Assembly: GCF_017488845.2 (NCBI RefSeq)
Contig: NZ_CP083370.1
Coordinates: forward strand, 2,232,001-2,296,000
Origin: Ensifer canadensis
GTDB taxonomy: Bacteria > Pseudomonadota > Alphaproteobacteria > Rhizobiales > Rhizobiaceae
Length of the DNA: 64,000 nt
Reading direction: 5' to 3'
This document shows positions 8,427 to 17,555 of this stretch, piece after piece. Under the pieces are notes generated by a model. The model was given only the letters and a program-made list of their open reading frames with translations. It was not told where the DNA came from and searched no databases. Numbering within the stretch: the first letter of the stretch is position 1; every line of letters begins with the position of its first letter. Both the position numbers and the translations under genes were made by a program.

Positions 8427-9671
8427 ATGAGCTTTCTCCCCGCCCTATCGATCATATGCCTACTGGTGATGCTGCCGGTACTGCTTTCGCTGCAGAAATC
8501 ATCGATGCCAGGCGCTGCGGAGTTCGCTTCCGGCTGTGCCATGACAGCCATTGCCATGACACTGGTGATGCTGGCCGAGATCCAGTCTCTCCGGCCGCTG
8601 CTGCTTGTCGGCTTTGCGTTTCTTGCCATCGCCTGTCTCTTCGTACTCGCCGGGTTCCGCTCGTTCTTCGCTCTACCCAGCTGGAGGCCGGCAATCCTGC
8701 CGCTCGGCGCAACGATGGTTGCAACCATCTCGGTTCTGGCTGCGTTCGGCGCTGAGAGTACCGCGGCTCGGGCGCTGATCACGCTCGGCATCGCCGCCGC
8801 CGTCTTCGTGGTCGCCTCCATTTCCGTCCTGAGGCTGCGCACAGCGAGCGACCCGACAACACGGAAGGCAATCGTCATCGGTGCCGCCATTGCCAGCGTC
8901 ACGCTCCTGCAGATCGCCGCGATCTCGCCCCCTTCCCCCGTGAACGAGGCGGGCCCGGCTCCCCTTGTTGCTTGGAACTTTCTGCTGGCTGCGATGTGGC
9001 TGCTCTACATGCCCATCCTGTTTCTCGGCGTCATCCTGATGACTCATGACCGCGTCATCGCCGATCTCAAGACCACGATTGCCCGCGACGAGTTGACAGG
9101 AGCGCTGTCGCGGCGCGCCTTCATCGAACTTGGCGAACGCATCTTTGCCTCGTGCACGGCGCACGCGCGCCCCGCCGCCTTCCTGCTGCTCGACCTCGAC
9201 TATTTCAAGCAGATCAACGACCGCTATGGCCATGCGGCCGGCGATGCCGCGCTCGGCCATTTCGCCGACACGGTCACCGCCTGCCTTGCCGGACGCGGCA
9301 CATTCGGCCGCATCGGCGGCGAGGAATTCGGCGTGGTGCTGTCTGACCATACCGAAGGCGAAGCGTTTCTGCTGGCCGAGGAGATCGGCCGTACGGTCCG
9401 CGTCACCCCCGTCGGACGTTTCGGCCAGCCGATCCGATTGACTGTCAGCATCGGCATTGCCAGCGCGGGCCTTGGCGATACCATGACCGACGTGATGATC
9501 CGGGCGGACATGGCACTCTACGCCTCCAAGGCCGACGGACGCGACCGCTGCACCATCGCCGGGAGGCTGCAGCCAGACGCCAGCGGTCGCGTGCTTGCCG
9601 CTGCCGCCGCACAGCTTCGCGCTGCCGAGGCCTATTCGCTCGCACCGCAACTGCTGCGCGACACCGGCTGA
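8427..9671 (+). CDS. Membrane-bound diguanylate cyclase (GGDEF)
   Basis: A 414-residue protein. The N-terminal ~200 residues form about six hydrophobic segments. A GGDEF domain follows from RDELTGALSRRAF, with active-site motif GRIGGEEFGVVL, metal-binding LLLDLDYFKQIND, and the terminal ALYASKADGRDR. It makes cyclic di-GMP from two GTP at the inner membrane. The residues before GGEEF (AGRGTFGRI) do not form an RxxD inhibitory site, so product inhibition at that site is not expected. The sensory input is unknown. Confidence 0.92.
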   Translation: MSFLPALSIICLLVMLPVLLSLQKSSMPGAAEFASGCAMTAIAMTLVMLAEIQSLRPLLLVGFAFLAIACLFVLAGFRSFFALPSWRPAILPLGATMVATISVLAAFGAESTAARALITLGIAAAVFVVASISVLRLRTASDPTTRKAIVIGAAIASVTLLQIAAISPPSPVNEAGPAPLVAWNFLLAAMWLLYMPILFLGVILMTHDRVIADLKTTIARDELTGALSRRAFIELGERIFASCTAHARPAAFLLLDLDYFKQINDRYGHAAGDAALGHFADTVTACLAGRGTFGRIGGEEFGVVLSDHTEGEAFLLAEEIGRTVRVTPVGRFGQPIRLTVSIGIASAGLGDTMTDVMIRADMALYASKADGRDRCTIAGRLQPDASGRVLAAAAAQLRAAEAYSLAPQLLRDTG

Positions 9672-9778
9672 TCCGGGAACCTCCGCTCAGCCCGGTTCAC
9701 GTGTCCACCTTGCGCTGGCCATCTTGCATTGATTGGGGCAGAACCTATGTGAACGGTGCAAACCACCGGAGGAAATTC

Positions 9779-10279
9779 ATGTCCCGTTCGTTCCGCGTCT
9801 TGATGCTAGCCAGCCTTGCCGCTTTCGTAACGACAGTCTCTCCCGCCCGGGCCGAAACCGTCGGCGAAGTCGGCGTCGACTGGCTCGGCAACGACATCAT
9901 CGTCGACGCGGTCAGCGATCCCAAGGTCAAGGGTGTGACCTGTCACGTCACCTATTTCGATCGCGGCGTCATCGATAGGCTGAAAAACGGCAACTGGTTC
10001 GAGGATCCATCCAACAACTCGATCGCATGCCGCCAGACCGGCCCGATCGAGATCGGCGACATCGACCTTTCGAAAGAAGGCGAGGAAGTGTTCCGCTCCG
10101 GCTTGTCCTTGATCTGGAAAGACCTGCTCGTCACCCGGATCTATGACCGCAAGAACGACACGCTGATCTATCTTGCCCACTCGCGCGAACTGACCGACGG
10201 CTCGGCCAAGATGTCGATCACGACGATCCCGCTCTACGGGCAGACCGTCAACTGGCAGGAAGGCAAGCCGAAGCCCTGA
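9779..10279 (+). CDS. creA: CreA family periplasmic protein
   Basis: A 166-residue protein. A signal peptide (MSRSFRVLMLASLAAF, cleavage after ARA) precedes the CreA-type core: GEVGVDWLGNDIIVDAVSDP, the cysteine pair in VTCHVTYFD and SIACRQTGP, and a C-terminus with LTDGSAKMSITTIPLYG. The family is conserved in proteobacteria and its biochemical role is not established. GGAGG lies 6 nt before ATG 9779, which rules out the upstream start at 9701. It is followed by a terminator hairpin. Confidence 0.9.
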   Translation: MSRSFRVLMLASLAAFVTTVSPARAETVGEVGVDWLGNDIIVDAVSDPKVKGVTCHVTYFDRGVIDRLKNGNWFEDPSNNSIACRQTGPIEIGDIDLSKEGEEVFRSGLSLIWKDLLVTRIYDRKNDTLIYLAHSRELTDGSAKMSITTIPLYGQTVNWQEGKPKP

Positions 10280-10288
10280 CAAAACGAA

Positions 10289-10315
10289 CCCTCCCGGAAG
10301 AGTGTTCCAGGAGGG
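10289..10315 (+). terminator. Hairpin downstream of creA
   Basis: CCCTCC pairs with GGAGGG around an inner GGAA/TTCC stem; it is followed by CTTTG, so the T-tract is weak. It also lies downstream of the convergent small gene at 10362-10658. Confidence 0.6.
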
Positions 10316-10361
10316 CTTTGTCACCGGCCAGTCCCCACAACTGGCGTCAGGCCATCGATGC

Positions 10362-10658
10362 TCAATAGGTAGGCGGGACGATACCCTGGTAGTAGTCGCC
10401 GTCACCACCCTGATAGCGATCAGTTAACGGCTGCTGGTAGGCACGCGGAACGGTTCTGTAGATACTGCCTGTCGACATCCTATCGACTGGAGCAACGGTG
10501 GTGCGCATCGGGGCGACCCTGGCGCGATACTGTGTTCCGGGAGGATTGTTCGCGTCGATGCCCTGATAGTAGCTGTCAGCCAGAACTGGCCCGGCGGCGC
10601 CGGCAATGAGCGTTGTTACGGAGAGCGCGGCAATGAGTTTCCTTACAGACATGGTCAT
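10362..10658 (-). CDS. Small secreted protein with repeated YYQGI motif, function unknown
   Basis: A 98-residue protein. It begins MTMSVRKLIAAL with a signal peptide (hydrophobic core LSVTTLIAGAAGPVLA, cleavage after LA). The mature ~72 residues carry YYQGI twice: near the N-terminus (SYYQGIDANNPPGTQY) and near the C-terminus (GDYYQGIVPPTY). The middle is rich in Arg, Thr and Pro. AGGAG lies about 8 nt upstream of ATG 10658. I do not recognise a family; the repeated aromatic motif suggests an envelope-associated protein. The frame continues upstream to 10718 without support. Confidence 0.75.
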   Translation of the reverse strand: MTMSVRKLIAALSVTTLIAGAAGPVLADSYYQGIDANNPPGTQYRARVAPMRTTVAPVDRMSTGSIYRTVPRAYQQPLTDRYQGGDGDYYQGIVPPTY

Positions 10659-10855
10659 AGGTTCAACTCCTGTTTCAAAAATACGGTACCCGGCCTCCGA
10701 ACAGGTACGCTGCGACAACGCTAAAGTAGTACAACTGTTCCGTCAGCGCTCATGACGTTTTGTCACGATAGCCTCGCCCAAGCGTGAAAATCATGACGCA
10801 AGTTTAACTTGACCTGCGGGCTTTCTGACCAACGTGCCACGCGCAAAACGCGAAA

Positions 10856-10878
10856 CGCCCCGGGAAAGCCCCAGGGCG
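10856..10878 (-). terminator. Terminator of the mcp-cheW operon
   Basis: On the minus strand CGCCC/GGGCG and an inner CCC/GGG form a GC-rich stem just after the cheW stop, followed by TTTCGCGTTTTG. Confidence 0.6.
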
Positions 10879-10905
10879 CATCGCCAATCCGCGGCTCGAA
10901 GGTGG

Positions 10906-11370
10906 TCAGGCGGCCTGCGCCAGCTCGTCGGCAATCACCGTGTCGAGGTTGAGGAAGCAGACCATGGTCTTTTCCAGCGCGACAATGCCGCGGCAGAAGG
11001 CACGTTGCGCTTCCGGAATGATCTCCGGCGCCGGCTGCAGATCTTCGCTCTTGATGGTCATCATGTCGGATACCTGCTCGACGAGCAGGCCGACCAGCTT
11101 GCCGGCAATGTCGGTGACGATGATCGCCGAACGTTCCGACGGTTCGGTCATCTTCATGCCGAGACGGCAGGCCATGTCGATGACCGGGATCACCGCGCCG
11201 CGCAGGTTGATGAGGCCGAGCACGTAGGGCGGCGTGTGCGGCATCGGCGTCACCGGCGCCCAGCCGCGGATTTCGCGGATCGCCATGATGTCGATGCAGA
11301 ATTCCTGGTCGCCCAGATGAAACGAAACGATTTCGAGATAGGCACCGGACTGCTTGATTGCGTTGGACAT
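10906..11370 (-). CDS. cheW: Chemotaxis coupling protein CheW
   Basis: A 154-residue CheW domain: YLEIVSFHLGDQEFCIDI at the start, the conserved VLGLINLRGAVIPVIDMACRLG, and VGLLVEQVSDMMTI. It links receptors to the CheA kinase in the cytoplasm. The ATG at 11370 lies 2 nt after the stop of the upstream receptor gene, so the two are co-transcribed. No CheA or CheY gene is nearby, so this pair probably feeds a chemotaxis complex encoded elsewhere. Confidence 0.95.
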   Translation of the reverse strand: MSNAIKQSGAYLEIVSFHLGDQEFCIDIMAIREIRGWAPVTPMPHTPPYVLGLINLRGAVIPVIDMACRLGMKMTEPSERSAIIVTDIAGKLVGLLVEQVSDMMTIKSEDLQPAPEIIPEAQRAFCRGIVALEKTMVCFLNLDTVIADELAQAA

Positions 11371-11372
11371 GA

Positions 11373-13526
11373 TCAGAATTCTTCCCAATTCTCACCGGAG
11401 GCCGACGTCGATGGCACGGAGCCCGGTTGGTTGCCGAATGCGCCCGCTAGCTTGCCCATCAGGGCCTTGGCGGGGGATGGAGCTGGACGCGAGGTCGATT
11501 TTGCCGAGGCAAGGTTGTGCAAAGGCACCGCCTTGTGCGTGCCCCTGGGTACGAGCCTTGCAGCTGCAGGCGTCGTTGCGGCTGCGATCTGCGTTGAAGC
11601 CCGCGTCTGGACAGGCGCTGCCGGCTTCACGGTCGTAACTGGCTTCACGCTCGCGGTCGTCTGCGACGGTGCGTTGGAGCGCATCAATGCTTGGACGGTC
11701 CGGCCCTCGTGGAACTGGCCGACGAGTTGCGTCAGCTTTTCCGCGTCCTGCGCCAGCGTGTGGCTGGAGGCGTTGGTCTGTTCGACCATCGCGGCGTTCT
11801 GCTGCGTCATCTGGTCGAGCTGGCCGACCGCCGTGCTGATTTCGTTGAGCCCGGTCGACTGCTCACGCGCCGCCATGACGATGGAACTCATGTGCTCGTT
11901 GATCCGCGCGACATCGGCGCCGATGCGACCGAGCGCCTCGCCCGTCGCCTGCACCAGCCGGACACCGGTGCCGACCTCGTTGCCCGAGCGGCCGACGAGC
12001 GTCTTGATATCCTTGGCGGCGCCTGCGGCGCGCTGCGCCAGCGCGCGCACTTCCTGCGCCACGACGGCAAAACCCTTGCCGGCTTCCCCTGCCCGCGCTG
12101 CCTCGACGCCGGCGTTCAGCGCCAGAAGGATGGTCTGAAAGGCAATCTCGTCGATGACGTTGATGATCGTGCCGATCTCGTTCGAGGCATCCTCGATGCG
12201 GGCCATGGCGCTGATCGCCTCGCCGACGATGCGGCCGGATTCCTGCGCATTGGTGCGGGTCTCGTCGACCATGCGGCTCGCCTCTTCGGCGCGCTGGGTC
12301 GCGGTGCGCACGGTCACCGTGATCTCGTCGAGGGCGGCGGATGTCTGCTCCAGCGATGCGGCCTGCTTTTCGGTGCGGCGCGCCAGGTCGTCGGCGGCGG
12401 TGCGCATCTGGCGGCCATTCGTCTCGATCGAGAGCGCGTTTTCCTTGACGTTGAAGAGCACGTCACGCAGGCGCTCGACCGTCTGGTTGAAATTGCGGCG
12501 CAGCGTATCGAGCTTGCCATCGAAGGGGCGGTCGATGGTGACGGCGAGATCGCCTTCGGCAAGCTGCGTCAGTGCCAGGCCGAGGCTGTCGACCGCAGCC
12601 TGGATGCGGCGAACCGCTTCGTCGCGCTCGCTTTGCTGCTGTTCGCGTTCCTTCTCGATTTCGCGGCGGCTTGCCGCCGCATTCTGCTCGAGCGATTGCT
12701 TTTCTATGGCCGAGGCACGGAAGAGATCGACGGAGCGGGCCATGACGCCGATCTCGTCGCCACGGTCAAGCGCCTCGACCTTGGAGCCGAGCTCGCCCTT
12801 CTGGATGCGCTGCATGCTGTCGCGAAGCCCGAGGATGCCGCGGCGCAACGTCGCCCCGTGAAACCAGAGCAGGCCGAGCAAGGTCGCCATGGCGACGAGA
12901 CCGGCTATAGTCTGCAGCAGAAGCGCATCGGCCGAAACGGCGCGCGCTTCGTCGACCCGCGTCTGAACCAGTTGTGTCGCAGCCTCGGAGAGCTGCGAAA
13001 GTGCTTTACCAAGCCGTTCGCCGGCACCGTCGATCGCGTCGTCGATCTTGCCGAATTCTTCCGTCGAAGCCTTGCCTTCGACCAGCGTCTTCAGGTCGAC
13101 GCCGATTGCCTGGCGAAGTTCGGTGAGATCCGCGTCGAAGGTCGAAAGCGCGTCAGTCCGGCCGAGCAGCGTCGCCAGCGTCTTGATATCCGCCTTGCTG
13201 GCTTCGAGAAGGCTAAGCGTGGTTGCGATGCCTGCGGCGCGCTCCGGATGGATCACGCCTTCGTTACGGTCGACGATGGTATCCATGGCGTTGAGCACGA
13301 GGTTGGTGGTGGCAAGCCGCATCTCGTCGACGGCGGTCAGGCCGCGCTGCGCGGTGATCGCCCCGTTCAGCGCCTCGTTCGAGCGCATGTCCTCATACCA
13401 GCCGACGCCGAGCACGGAGCCGAAGCCAACGAAGGCGGCACCGGCGAGCGTGGCAAGCCGCTGGCTGACGGTGAGGTTCTTTTTCAGGGGCGCAGACGTT
13501 GCGGTCATAGGGCAGTCCATGGTCAC
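11373..13526 (-). CDS. Methyl-accepting chemotaxis protein with CheR-docking tail
   Basis: A 717-residue receptor. The first membrane helix is at about residues 24-44 ([20 protein letters not shown]). A four-helix-bundle-like periplasmic domain and a second helix ([17 protein letters not shown]) follow. A HAMP segment and a long coiled coil come next, and the signalling tip includes [19 protein letters not shown] and [16 protein letters not shown]. It ends ENWEEF, close to the NWETF-type pentapeptide that tethers the CheR methyltransferase. The outer start is GTG 13526; ATG 13520 and ATG 13508 are alternatives and no ribosome site is convincing. The ligand is unknown. Confidence 0.93.
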   Translation of the reverse strand: MTMDCPMTATSAPLKKNLTVSQRLATLAGAAFVGFGSVLGVGWYEDMRSNEALNGAITAQRGLTAVDEMRLATTNLVLNAMDTIVDRNEGVIHPERAAGIATTLSLLEASKADIKTLATLLGRTDALSTFDADLTELRQAIGVDLKTLVEGKASTEEFGKIDDAIDGAGERLGKALSQLSEAATQLVQTRVDEARAVSADALLLQTIAGLVAMATLLGLLWFHGATLRRGILGLRDSMQRIQKGELGSKVEALDRGDEIGVMARSVDLFRASAIEKQSLEQNAAASRREIEKEREQQQSERDEAVRRIQAAVDSLGLALTQLAEGDLAVTIDRPFDGKLDTLRRNFNQTVERLRDVLFNVKENALSIETNGRQMRTAADDLARRTEKQAASLEQTSAALDEITVTVRTATQRAEEASRMVDETRTNAQESGRIVGEAISAMARIEDASNEIGTIINVIDEIAFQTILLALNAGVEAARAGEAGKGFAVVAQEVRALAQRAAGAAKDIKTLVGRSGNEVGTGVRLVQATGEALGRIGADVARINEHMSSIVMAAREQSTGLNEISTAVGQLDQMTQQNAAMVEQTNASSHTLAQDAEKLTQLVGQFHEGRTVQALMRSNAPSQTTASVKPVTTVKPAAPVQTRASTQIAAATTPAAARLVPRGTHKAVPLHNLASAKSTSRPAPSPAKALMGKLAGAFGNQPGSVPSTSASGENWEEF

Positions 13527-13687
13527 GGACCTGCCAAAACCAGGCGAAGTCCTCCGTTAAAATCGATGCGGAAAGCCGGGCTCGATCAAACCGGATGACG
13601 TCATGTCATGTAGAGGTGAAGCACTTCACCCGCGTTGGCAAAACACTGGCAAACAGACCTTAAGCATTCGCTAAGCCGACCCCCGAA

Positions 13688-14167
13688 TCATGGGGAGAAA
13701 CGCAGCGCGGCGAGATGCTTTTGCTGGAGCGCGGTCGCCCCTTCGAGAAAGCGCAGCAGAACCGCCTGCTCCTCGGCTGAAAAGGTCGCGAGGAAGCCGG
13801 CACCTTCCTCGGCGATCGGCCGGTAATAGGGCGCCGTCAGCATCTCCACTGCATCGGTGTTTTCCACCATCACCTTGCGCCGGTCTTCGGCGCTGCGCGT
13901 CCGCTGCAAGAGGCCGCGTGCCTCCATCCGGTCGATCAGCGCCGTCACCGCCGCTGGCGTCAGTCCCGTCTCCTCGGCAATCGCGCCGGCCGGTCGCGGG
14001 CCGGCATGCAAGAACGCGAGGCAGCGGCGCTCGGCGGCATTGAGCTGCAGCCGCTCGCCCACCGCCTCGTCATAGGCTTGGGTCGCATCCTGCCAGCGCA
14101 TCACGGCGCCGCCAATTGCTCGGACGAGCCCGTCCGGCGCCGGGCTTGACGAATTTACTTCGATCAT
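13688..14167 (-). CDS. MarR-family transcriptional regulator
   Basis: A 159-residue winged-helix protein. The DNA-binding part contains AAERRCLAFLH, then GAIAEETGLTPAAVTALIDRMEARG as helix-turn-helix, and the wing RTRSAEDRRKVMV, the classical MarR DRR signature. It is divergently transcribed from the FAD monooxygenase at 14250 across an 82-bp AT-rich gap, so it probably controls that gene. The ligand is unknown; a phenolic or aromatic substrate of the monooxygenase would be a natural guess. Confidence 0.9.
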   Translation of the reverse strand: MIEVNSSSPAPDGLVRAIGGAVMRWQDATQAYDEAVGERLQLNAAERRCLAFLHAGPRPAGAIAEETGLTPAAVTALIDRMEARGLLQRTRSAEDRRKVMVENTDAVEMLTAPYYRPIAEEGAGFLATFSAEEQAVLLRFLEGATALQQKHLAALRFSP

Positions 14168-14249
14168 CTAAATATTAATCCATCGTACTTTTCATTCATC
14201 GCAACAATATGAACTTCGCTTGCAGCGGACGCAAGCCTTGGAGACGCAT

Positions 14250-15449
14250 ATGCCAAAGCAGAATTCCATCGCGATAACAGGCGCCGGCATTGCCGGCCTG
14301 TCCCTCGCCATTCGCCTGCGCCAGACCGGCCACTCAGTCCAGATCTTCGAGGCGCGGCCGCGGGAGGCGTCCGGCGAAGGCGCCTTCCTGACGCTGGCGC
14401 CGAACGGCATCAATGCGCTGCGCGCGCTCGGCCTTGCCGAGCGTGTCTCTTCCCTCGGCATCCCGACGACCGGCATTGAAATCCTCAACGCCGCTGGCCG
14501 ACGGCTGGCATTGCTCGATGAGCGGGAAGCCCAACGGCAGGCGGGCGCCGCGAGCATCACCCTGCGTCGCGCCGACCTGCTGGAGGCGCTACGCCAGACA
14601 GCGTCGGCGCAGGGCGTCGACATTCGCTATGACCACGCGCTCATCGACATCGAGCGGAAAGCGGACGGCGTGACCTTGCGCTTCGGCAACGGCGAGAGTG
14701 CGCATGCGCATTGGCTCGCCGGCTGCGACGGGGTCTGGTCGCGCACGCGGCGCCTCGCATTGCCCGCCTCGCCCGAGCCGCTCTATACCGGGTTGACAGG
14801 CACCGGCGGCTTTCTCGATTGTCCTCACGTGCCGTCGAGCGGCGGCGTGCTGCGCCTGATGTTCGGCGAAAGCGCCTTCTTCGGCTACATCAAGGCGCAG
14901 GAAGGGCCGGTGTTCTGGTTCGATTCCTTCACGCTCGACGAGGAGACGGCGATCGGCCGGCCGGATCCGGCAGCCCTTGCCGCCCGCACCCGCGCCCAGC
15001 ACGCCGGCGACGCCGCCCCGGTCCGCGACATCGCCGCGGCCGTCACCTCGGTGCCGCGCGCCTATCCGGTCTTCGACATGGGCCACCTGCCGCGCTGGTT
15101 CGACGATCGCGTCGTGCTGCTTGGCGATGCCGCCCATGCGGTCTCTCCCCATGCCGGCCAGGGCGCCTCGATGGCGATCGAGGATGCCGTCGTGCTCGCC
15201 GCCTGCCTCACCGCCTATGGCGCGCCGAGCCGGGCCTTCAGGGCCTATGAGACGCTCCGGCGCGACCGGGTGGAACACATCGTCCGCATCAGCCGCCGCC
15301 GTGGCGCCAAGAAGCAGGCAAAGGGCCCGGTCGCACTGTTCCTGCGCGATCTTCTCCTGCCGCTTCTGTTGCCCTTCGACGCGAAAACGACCCAGGCCGT
15401 CCAGCGCTACCGCGCCGATCTCGACCCGCTGGTGTTGCCGGCCGCCTGA
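14250..15449 (+). CDS. FAD-dependent monooxygenase (salicylate hydroxylase-like)
   Basis: A 399-residue class A flavoprotein monooxygenase. It has the N-terminal dinucleotide fold ITGAGIAGLSLAIRLRQTG, the DG-like segment WLAGCDGVWSRTR, and the second FAD motif VVLLGDAAHAVSPHAGQG. Such enzymes hydroxylate aromatic or polyketide-like substrates using NAD(P)H and O2 in the cytoplasm. GGAG lies 7 nt before ATG 14250. It is divergent from a MarR regulator, which suggests substrate-inducible expression. The substrate cannot be read from sequence. Confidence 0.9.
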   Translation: MPKQNSIAITGAGIAGLSLAIRLRQTGHSVQIFEARPREASGEGAFLTLAPNGINALRALGLAERVSSLGIPTTGIEILNAAGRRLALLDEREAQRQAGAASITLRRADLLEALRQTASAQGVDIRYDHALIDIERKADGVTLRFGNGESAHAHWLAGCDGVWSRTRRLALPASPEPLYTGLTGTGGFLDCPHVPSSGGVLRLMFGESAFFGYIKAQEGPVFWFDSFTLDEETAIGRPDPAALAARTRAQHAGDAAPVRDIAAAVTSVPRAYPVFDMGHLPRWFDDRVVLLGDAAHAVSPHAGQGASMAIEDAVVLAACLTAYGAPSRAFRAYETLRRDRVEHIVRISRRRGAKKQAKGPVALFLRDLLLPLLLPFDAKTTQAVQRYRADLDPLVLPAA

Positions 15450-15454
15450 ACGCC

Positions 15455-15477
15455 GATCTCCGGCCCGGCCGGAGATC
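15455..15477. terminator. Perfect hairpin after the monooxygenase gene
   Basis: GATCTCCGGCC and its exact complement flank one base, giving an 11-bp self-complementary stem starting 6 bp after the stop. The tail is CCTTCCCC, with no U-run, so it may be a Rho-assisted terminator or a 3'-end stabiliser. Confidence 0.5.
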
Positions 15478-15513
15478 CCTTCCCCTTGGCGCTCCGGATG
15501 CTATGATAGGGTC

Positions 15514-15672
15514 ATGAACACGAGAACGCAGAGATCGATCCGGCTTCCGCTGCTTGCGGGTCTTGCGATGGCGCTTGCCGTCGTGACGCTTCTCGCCTTC
15601 CGCGGCTGGATGGCGAACGGCGCCGATATCTTCCTGGCGCTCGCCCAGTCCGGCCTTGCCTGGTGCATCTGA
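15514..15672 (+). CDS. Putative small single-pass membrane protein
   Basis: A 52-residue frame starting MNTRTQRSIRLPLLAG with one long hydrophobic helix (LAMALAVVTLLAFRGW), a basic N-terminus and the C-terminal end LAQSGLAWCI. A possible ribosome site (ATAGGG) precedes the ATG. No family is recognised; it lies between the hairpin at 15455 and a dispersed repeat, so it could be a genuine small membrane protein or chance. The positive-inside arrangement favours a real gene. Confidence 0.5.
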   Translation: MNTRTQRSIRLPLLAGLAMALAVVTLLAFRGWMANGADIFLALAQSGLAWCI

Positions 15673-15695
15673 GCTGACGGGCATTACTGCCGGAG

Positions 15696-15755
15696 GATTT
15701 CCAGGAAAAGTGCGAAGCGGTTTTCCGTCCGGAAATGCTTCAACACAAAGAGATT
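15696..15755 (+). repeat. Dispersed rhizobial intergenic repeat, family A copy 2
   Basis: Core CCAGGAAAAGTGCGAAGCGG, then TTTTCCGTCCGGAAATGC and a CACAAAGAGA tail, in the same orientation as copy 1. Confidence 0.7.
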
Positions 15756-15858
15756 GCCTGCGGCAATTGTCCCATTTGCGTGGCTGCGGCGGAGACGGTA
15801 TCAAAAGCCGATCAACCTGATATGGCCGGCCAAGGCCCCAACTAAATCGGTAGCACGC

Positions 15859-16458
15859 ATGAAAACCATTCGCATCGCCCTTTGGGCCGCCGTCGTCGTC
15901 ATGGCCGGCGTTCTCGGCTGGCTGACCTGCGAGATGACCCAGTCGAAGCAGCAGGGCGCCTCCGGCCCCTTCGGCGTGCCCTTCACGCTGGTGGCGCAGG
16001 ATGGCAAGGAGATCACCGAGAAGGCTTTCTCCGGCAAACCGACCGCGCTGTTCTTCGGCTTCACCCATTGCCCGGAGGTCTGCCCGACGACGTTGTTCGA
16101 GCTGAACGGCTGGCTGGAAAAGGTCGACCCGGAAGGCAACAAGCTGCAGGCCTATTTCATCACCGTCGACCCTGAGCGCGACACGCCTGAAATTCTCGGC
16201 CAGTACGTCTCCAACGTGTCCAAGCGCATCACCGGCATTTCCGGTCCGGCCGACAAGGTGCTGGAGATGGTCAAGGGCTACCGCGTTTACGCCAAAAAGG
16301 TGCCGCTCGACGCCGAAAAGCCTGACGGCGACTACACCATGGACCATACCGCCTCGGTGTTCCTGCTCGACGCCGACGGCAGCTTCTCCGGCACCATCGC
16401 CTACGGGGAAAACCCCGAAACCGCGATCAAGAAGCTCGAGAACCTCACCAAGGGTTGA
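15859..16458 (+). CDS. SCO1/SenC family copper protein
   Basis: A 199-residue protein beginning MKTIRIALWAAVVVMAGVLG, which gives an N-terminal membrane anchor. The thioredoxin-like periplasmic domain carries the copper-binding FGFTHCPEVCPTTL and the distal histidine in YTMDHTASVFLLD. Family members deliver copper to, or reduce, the CuA site of cytochrome c oxidase. No oxidase genes are nearby. The frame is open to 15754, but the upstream part overlaps a repeat region and lacks a signal, so ATG 15859 is used. Confidence 0.92.
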   Translation: MKTIRIALWAAVVVMAGVLGWLTCEMTQSKQQGASGPFGVPFTLVAQDGKEITEKAFSGKPTALFFGFTHCPEVCPTTLFELNGWLEKVDPEGNKLQAYFITVDPERDTPEILGQYVSNVSKRITGISGPADKVLEMVKGYRVYAKKVPLDAEKPDGDYTMDHTASVFLLDADGSFSGTIAYGENPETAIKKLENLTKG

Positions 16459-16613
16459 GGACCGCTCCTGCCCCAATCGAACATCTTTGCTAGCGCCGGC
16501 ATCGCCCGGCGCTTTGCGTTTGCCAAGCTTTCATGCTAGCGGCGGGGGCTTGCAGCGGCGCACGTCGGATAGGGCGTGCGGCGATTATGCAGAGCCAGCC
16601 GAAGGACAGAGCC

Positions 16614-17489
16614 TTGAGCGAGATCAGACTTTTCGTCACCACCACCGAGAAGCAGGCGGAAGCCGTGCTCGACCGCATGAGCGAGGTCTTCGGCGAAGAG
16701 GATTTTGCCATCGGCACGACGGAAGTCGACGAAAAGCGCGACGTCTGGGAAGCCTCGATCTACATGATGGCGGCCGACGAGGAGAGCGTCAACGAGCGGC
16801 TGACGGAGGCGCTTGCCGACGACTTTTCCCATCTTGCCATCGAACGCGAAGTGCTGCCGGATATCGACTGGATCGCCAAGTCGCTCGAGGGGCTGGCGCC
16901 CGTGCGCGCCGGCCGTTTCGTCGTGCATGGCTCCCATGACCGCGACAAGGTCCGCACCGGTGAGATCGCCATCGAGATCGAGGCCGGCCAGGCCTTCGGC
17001 ACCGGCCACCATGGCACGACCGCCGGCTGCCTCGAAGTGCTGGCGACCGTGGCGCGCACCCGCACGGTGCGCAACGTGCTCGACCTCGGCACCGGCAGCG
17101 GCGTGCTGGCGATCGCTGCCTGGAAGCTCCTGCATGTGACGGTGCTCGCCACCGACATCGACCCGATTGCCACCCGCGTTGCCGAGGAAAATGCCCGCCG
17201 CAACGGCGTCGTCACCGGCATGACCTTTGCGACGGCCCCCGGCTTTCACTCCACCGCCTTCAGCGGCAACGGCCCCTTCGACCTGATCATCGCCAACATC
17301 CTCGCCCGTCCGCTGATGAAGATGGCAGCGCAACTGACCGCCAACCTCGCCCCCGGCGGCTCGGTGATCCTCTCGGGCATTCTTGCCGAGCAGCGCTGGA
17401 AGGTGCTTGCCGCCTATAACGGGCAGCACCTGCGCCATGTCCGCACCATCTGGCGCAACGGCTGGGTGACGATCCACCTGGAGAAGTGA
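16614..17489 (+). CDS. prmA: Ribosomal protein L11 methyltransferase
   Basis: A 291-residue SAM-dependent enzyme that methylates ribosomal protein L11. Visible motifs are GTGHHGTTAGCLEVL, the SAM-binding loop VLDLGTGSGVLAIAAWKL, VLATDIDPIA, and the catalytic-region motif FDLIIANILARPL. I choose TTG 16614 (product MSEIRLFVTTTEK), which has GAAGGA 8 nt upstream and matches the N-terminus usual in rhizobial PrmA; ATG 16587 would add nine residues. Monocistronic as far as can be seen. Confidence 0.93.
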   Translation: MSEIRLFVTTTEKQAEAVLDRMSEVFGEEDFAIGTTEVDEKRDVWEASIYMMAADEESVNERLTEALADDFSHLAIEREVLPDIDWIAKSLEGLAPVRAGRFVVHGSHDRDKVRTGEIAIEIEAGQAFGTGHHGTTAGCLEVLATVARTRTVRNVLDLGTGSGVLAIAAWKLLHVTVLATDIDPIATRVAEENARRNGVVTGMTFATAPGFHSTAFSGNGPFDLIIANILARPLMKMAAQLTANLAPGGSVILSGILAEQRWKVLAAYNGQHLRHVRTIWRNGWVTIHLEK

Positions 17490-17555
17490 GGCACGCGTCC
17501 GGAGCGACAGCCGCAGGGTTTCTTCGCAAAGCCTGACCTGGTCTCGGTTTGCAGC

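Noticed and set aside
14168..14249. MarR operator palindrome in the divergent gap
   Set aside because: AT-rich with a TAAATATTA near-palindrome, but no clear inverted repeat of operator length.
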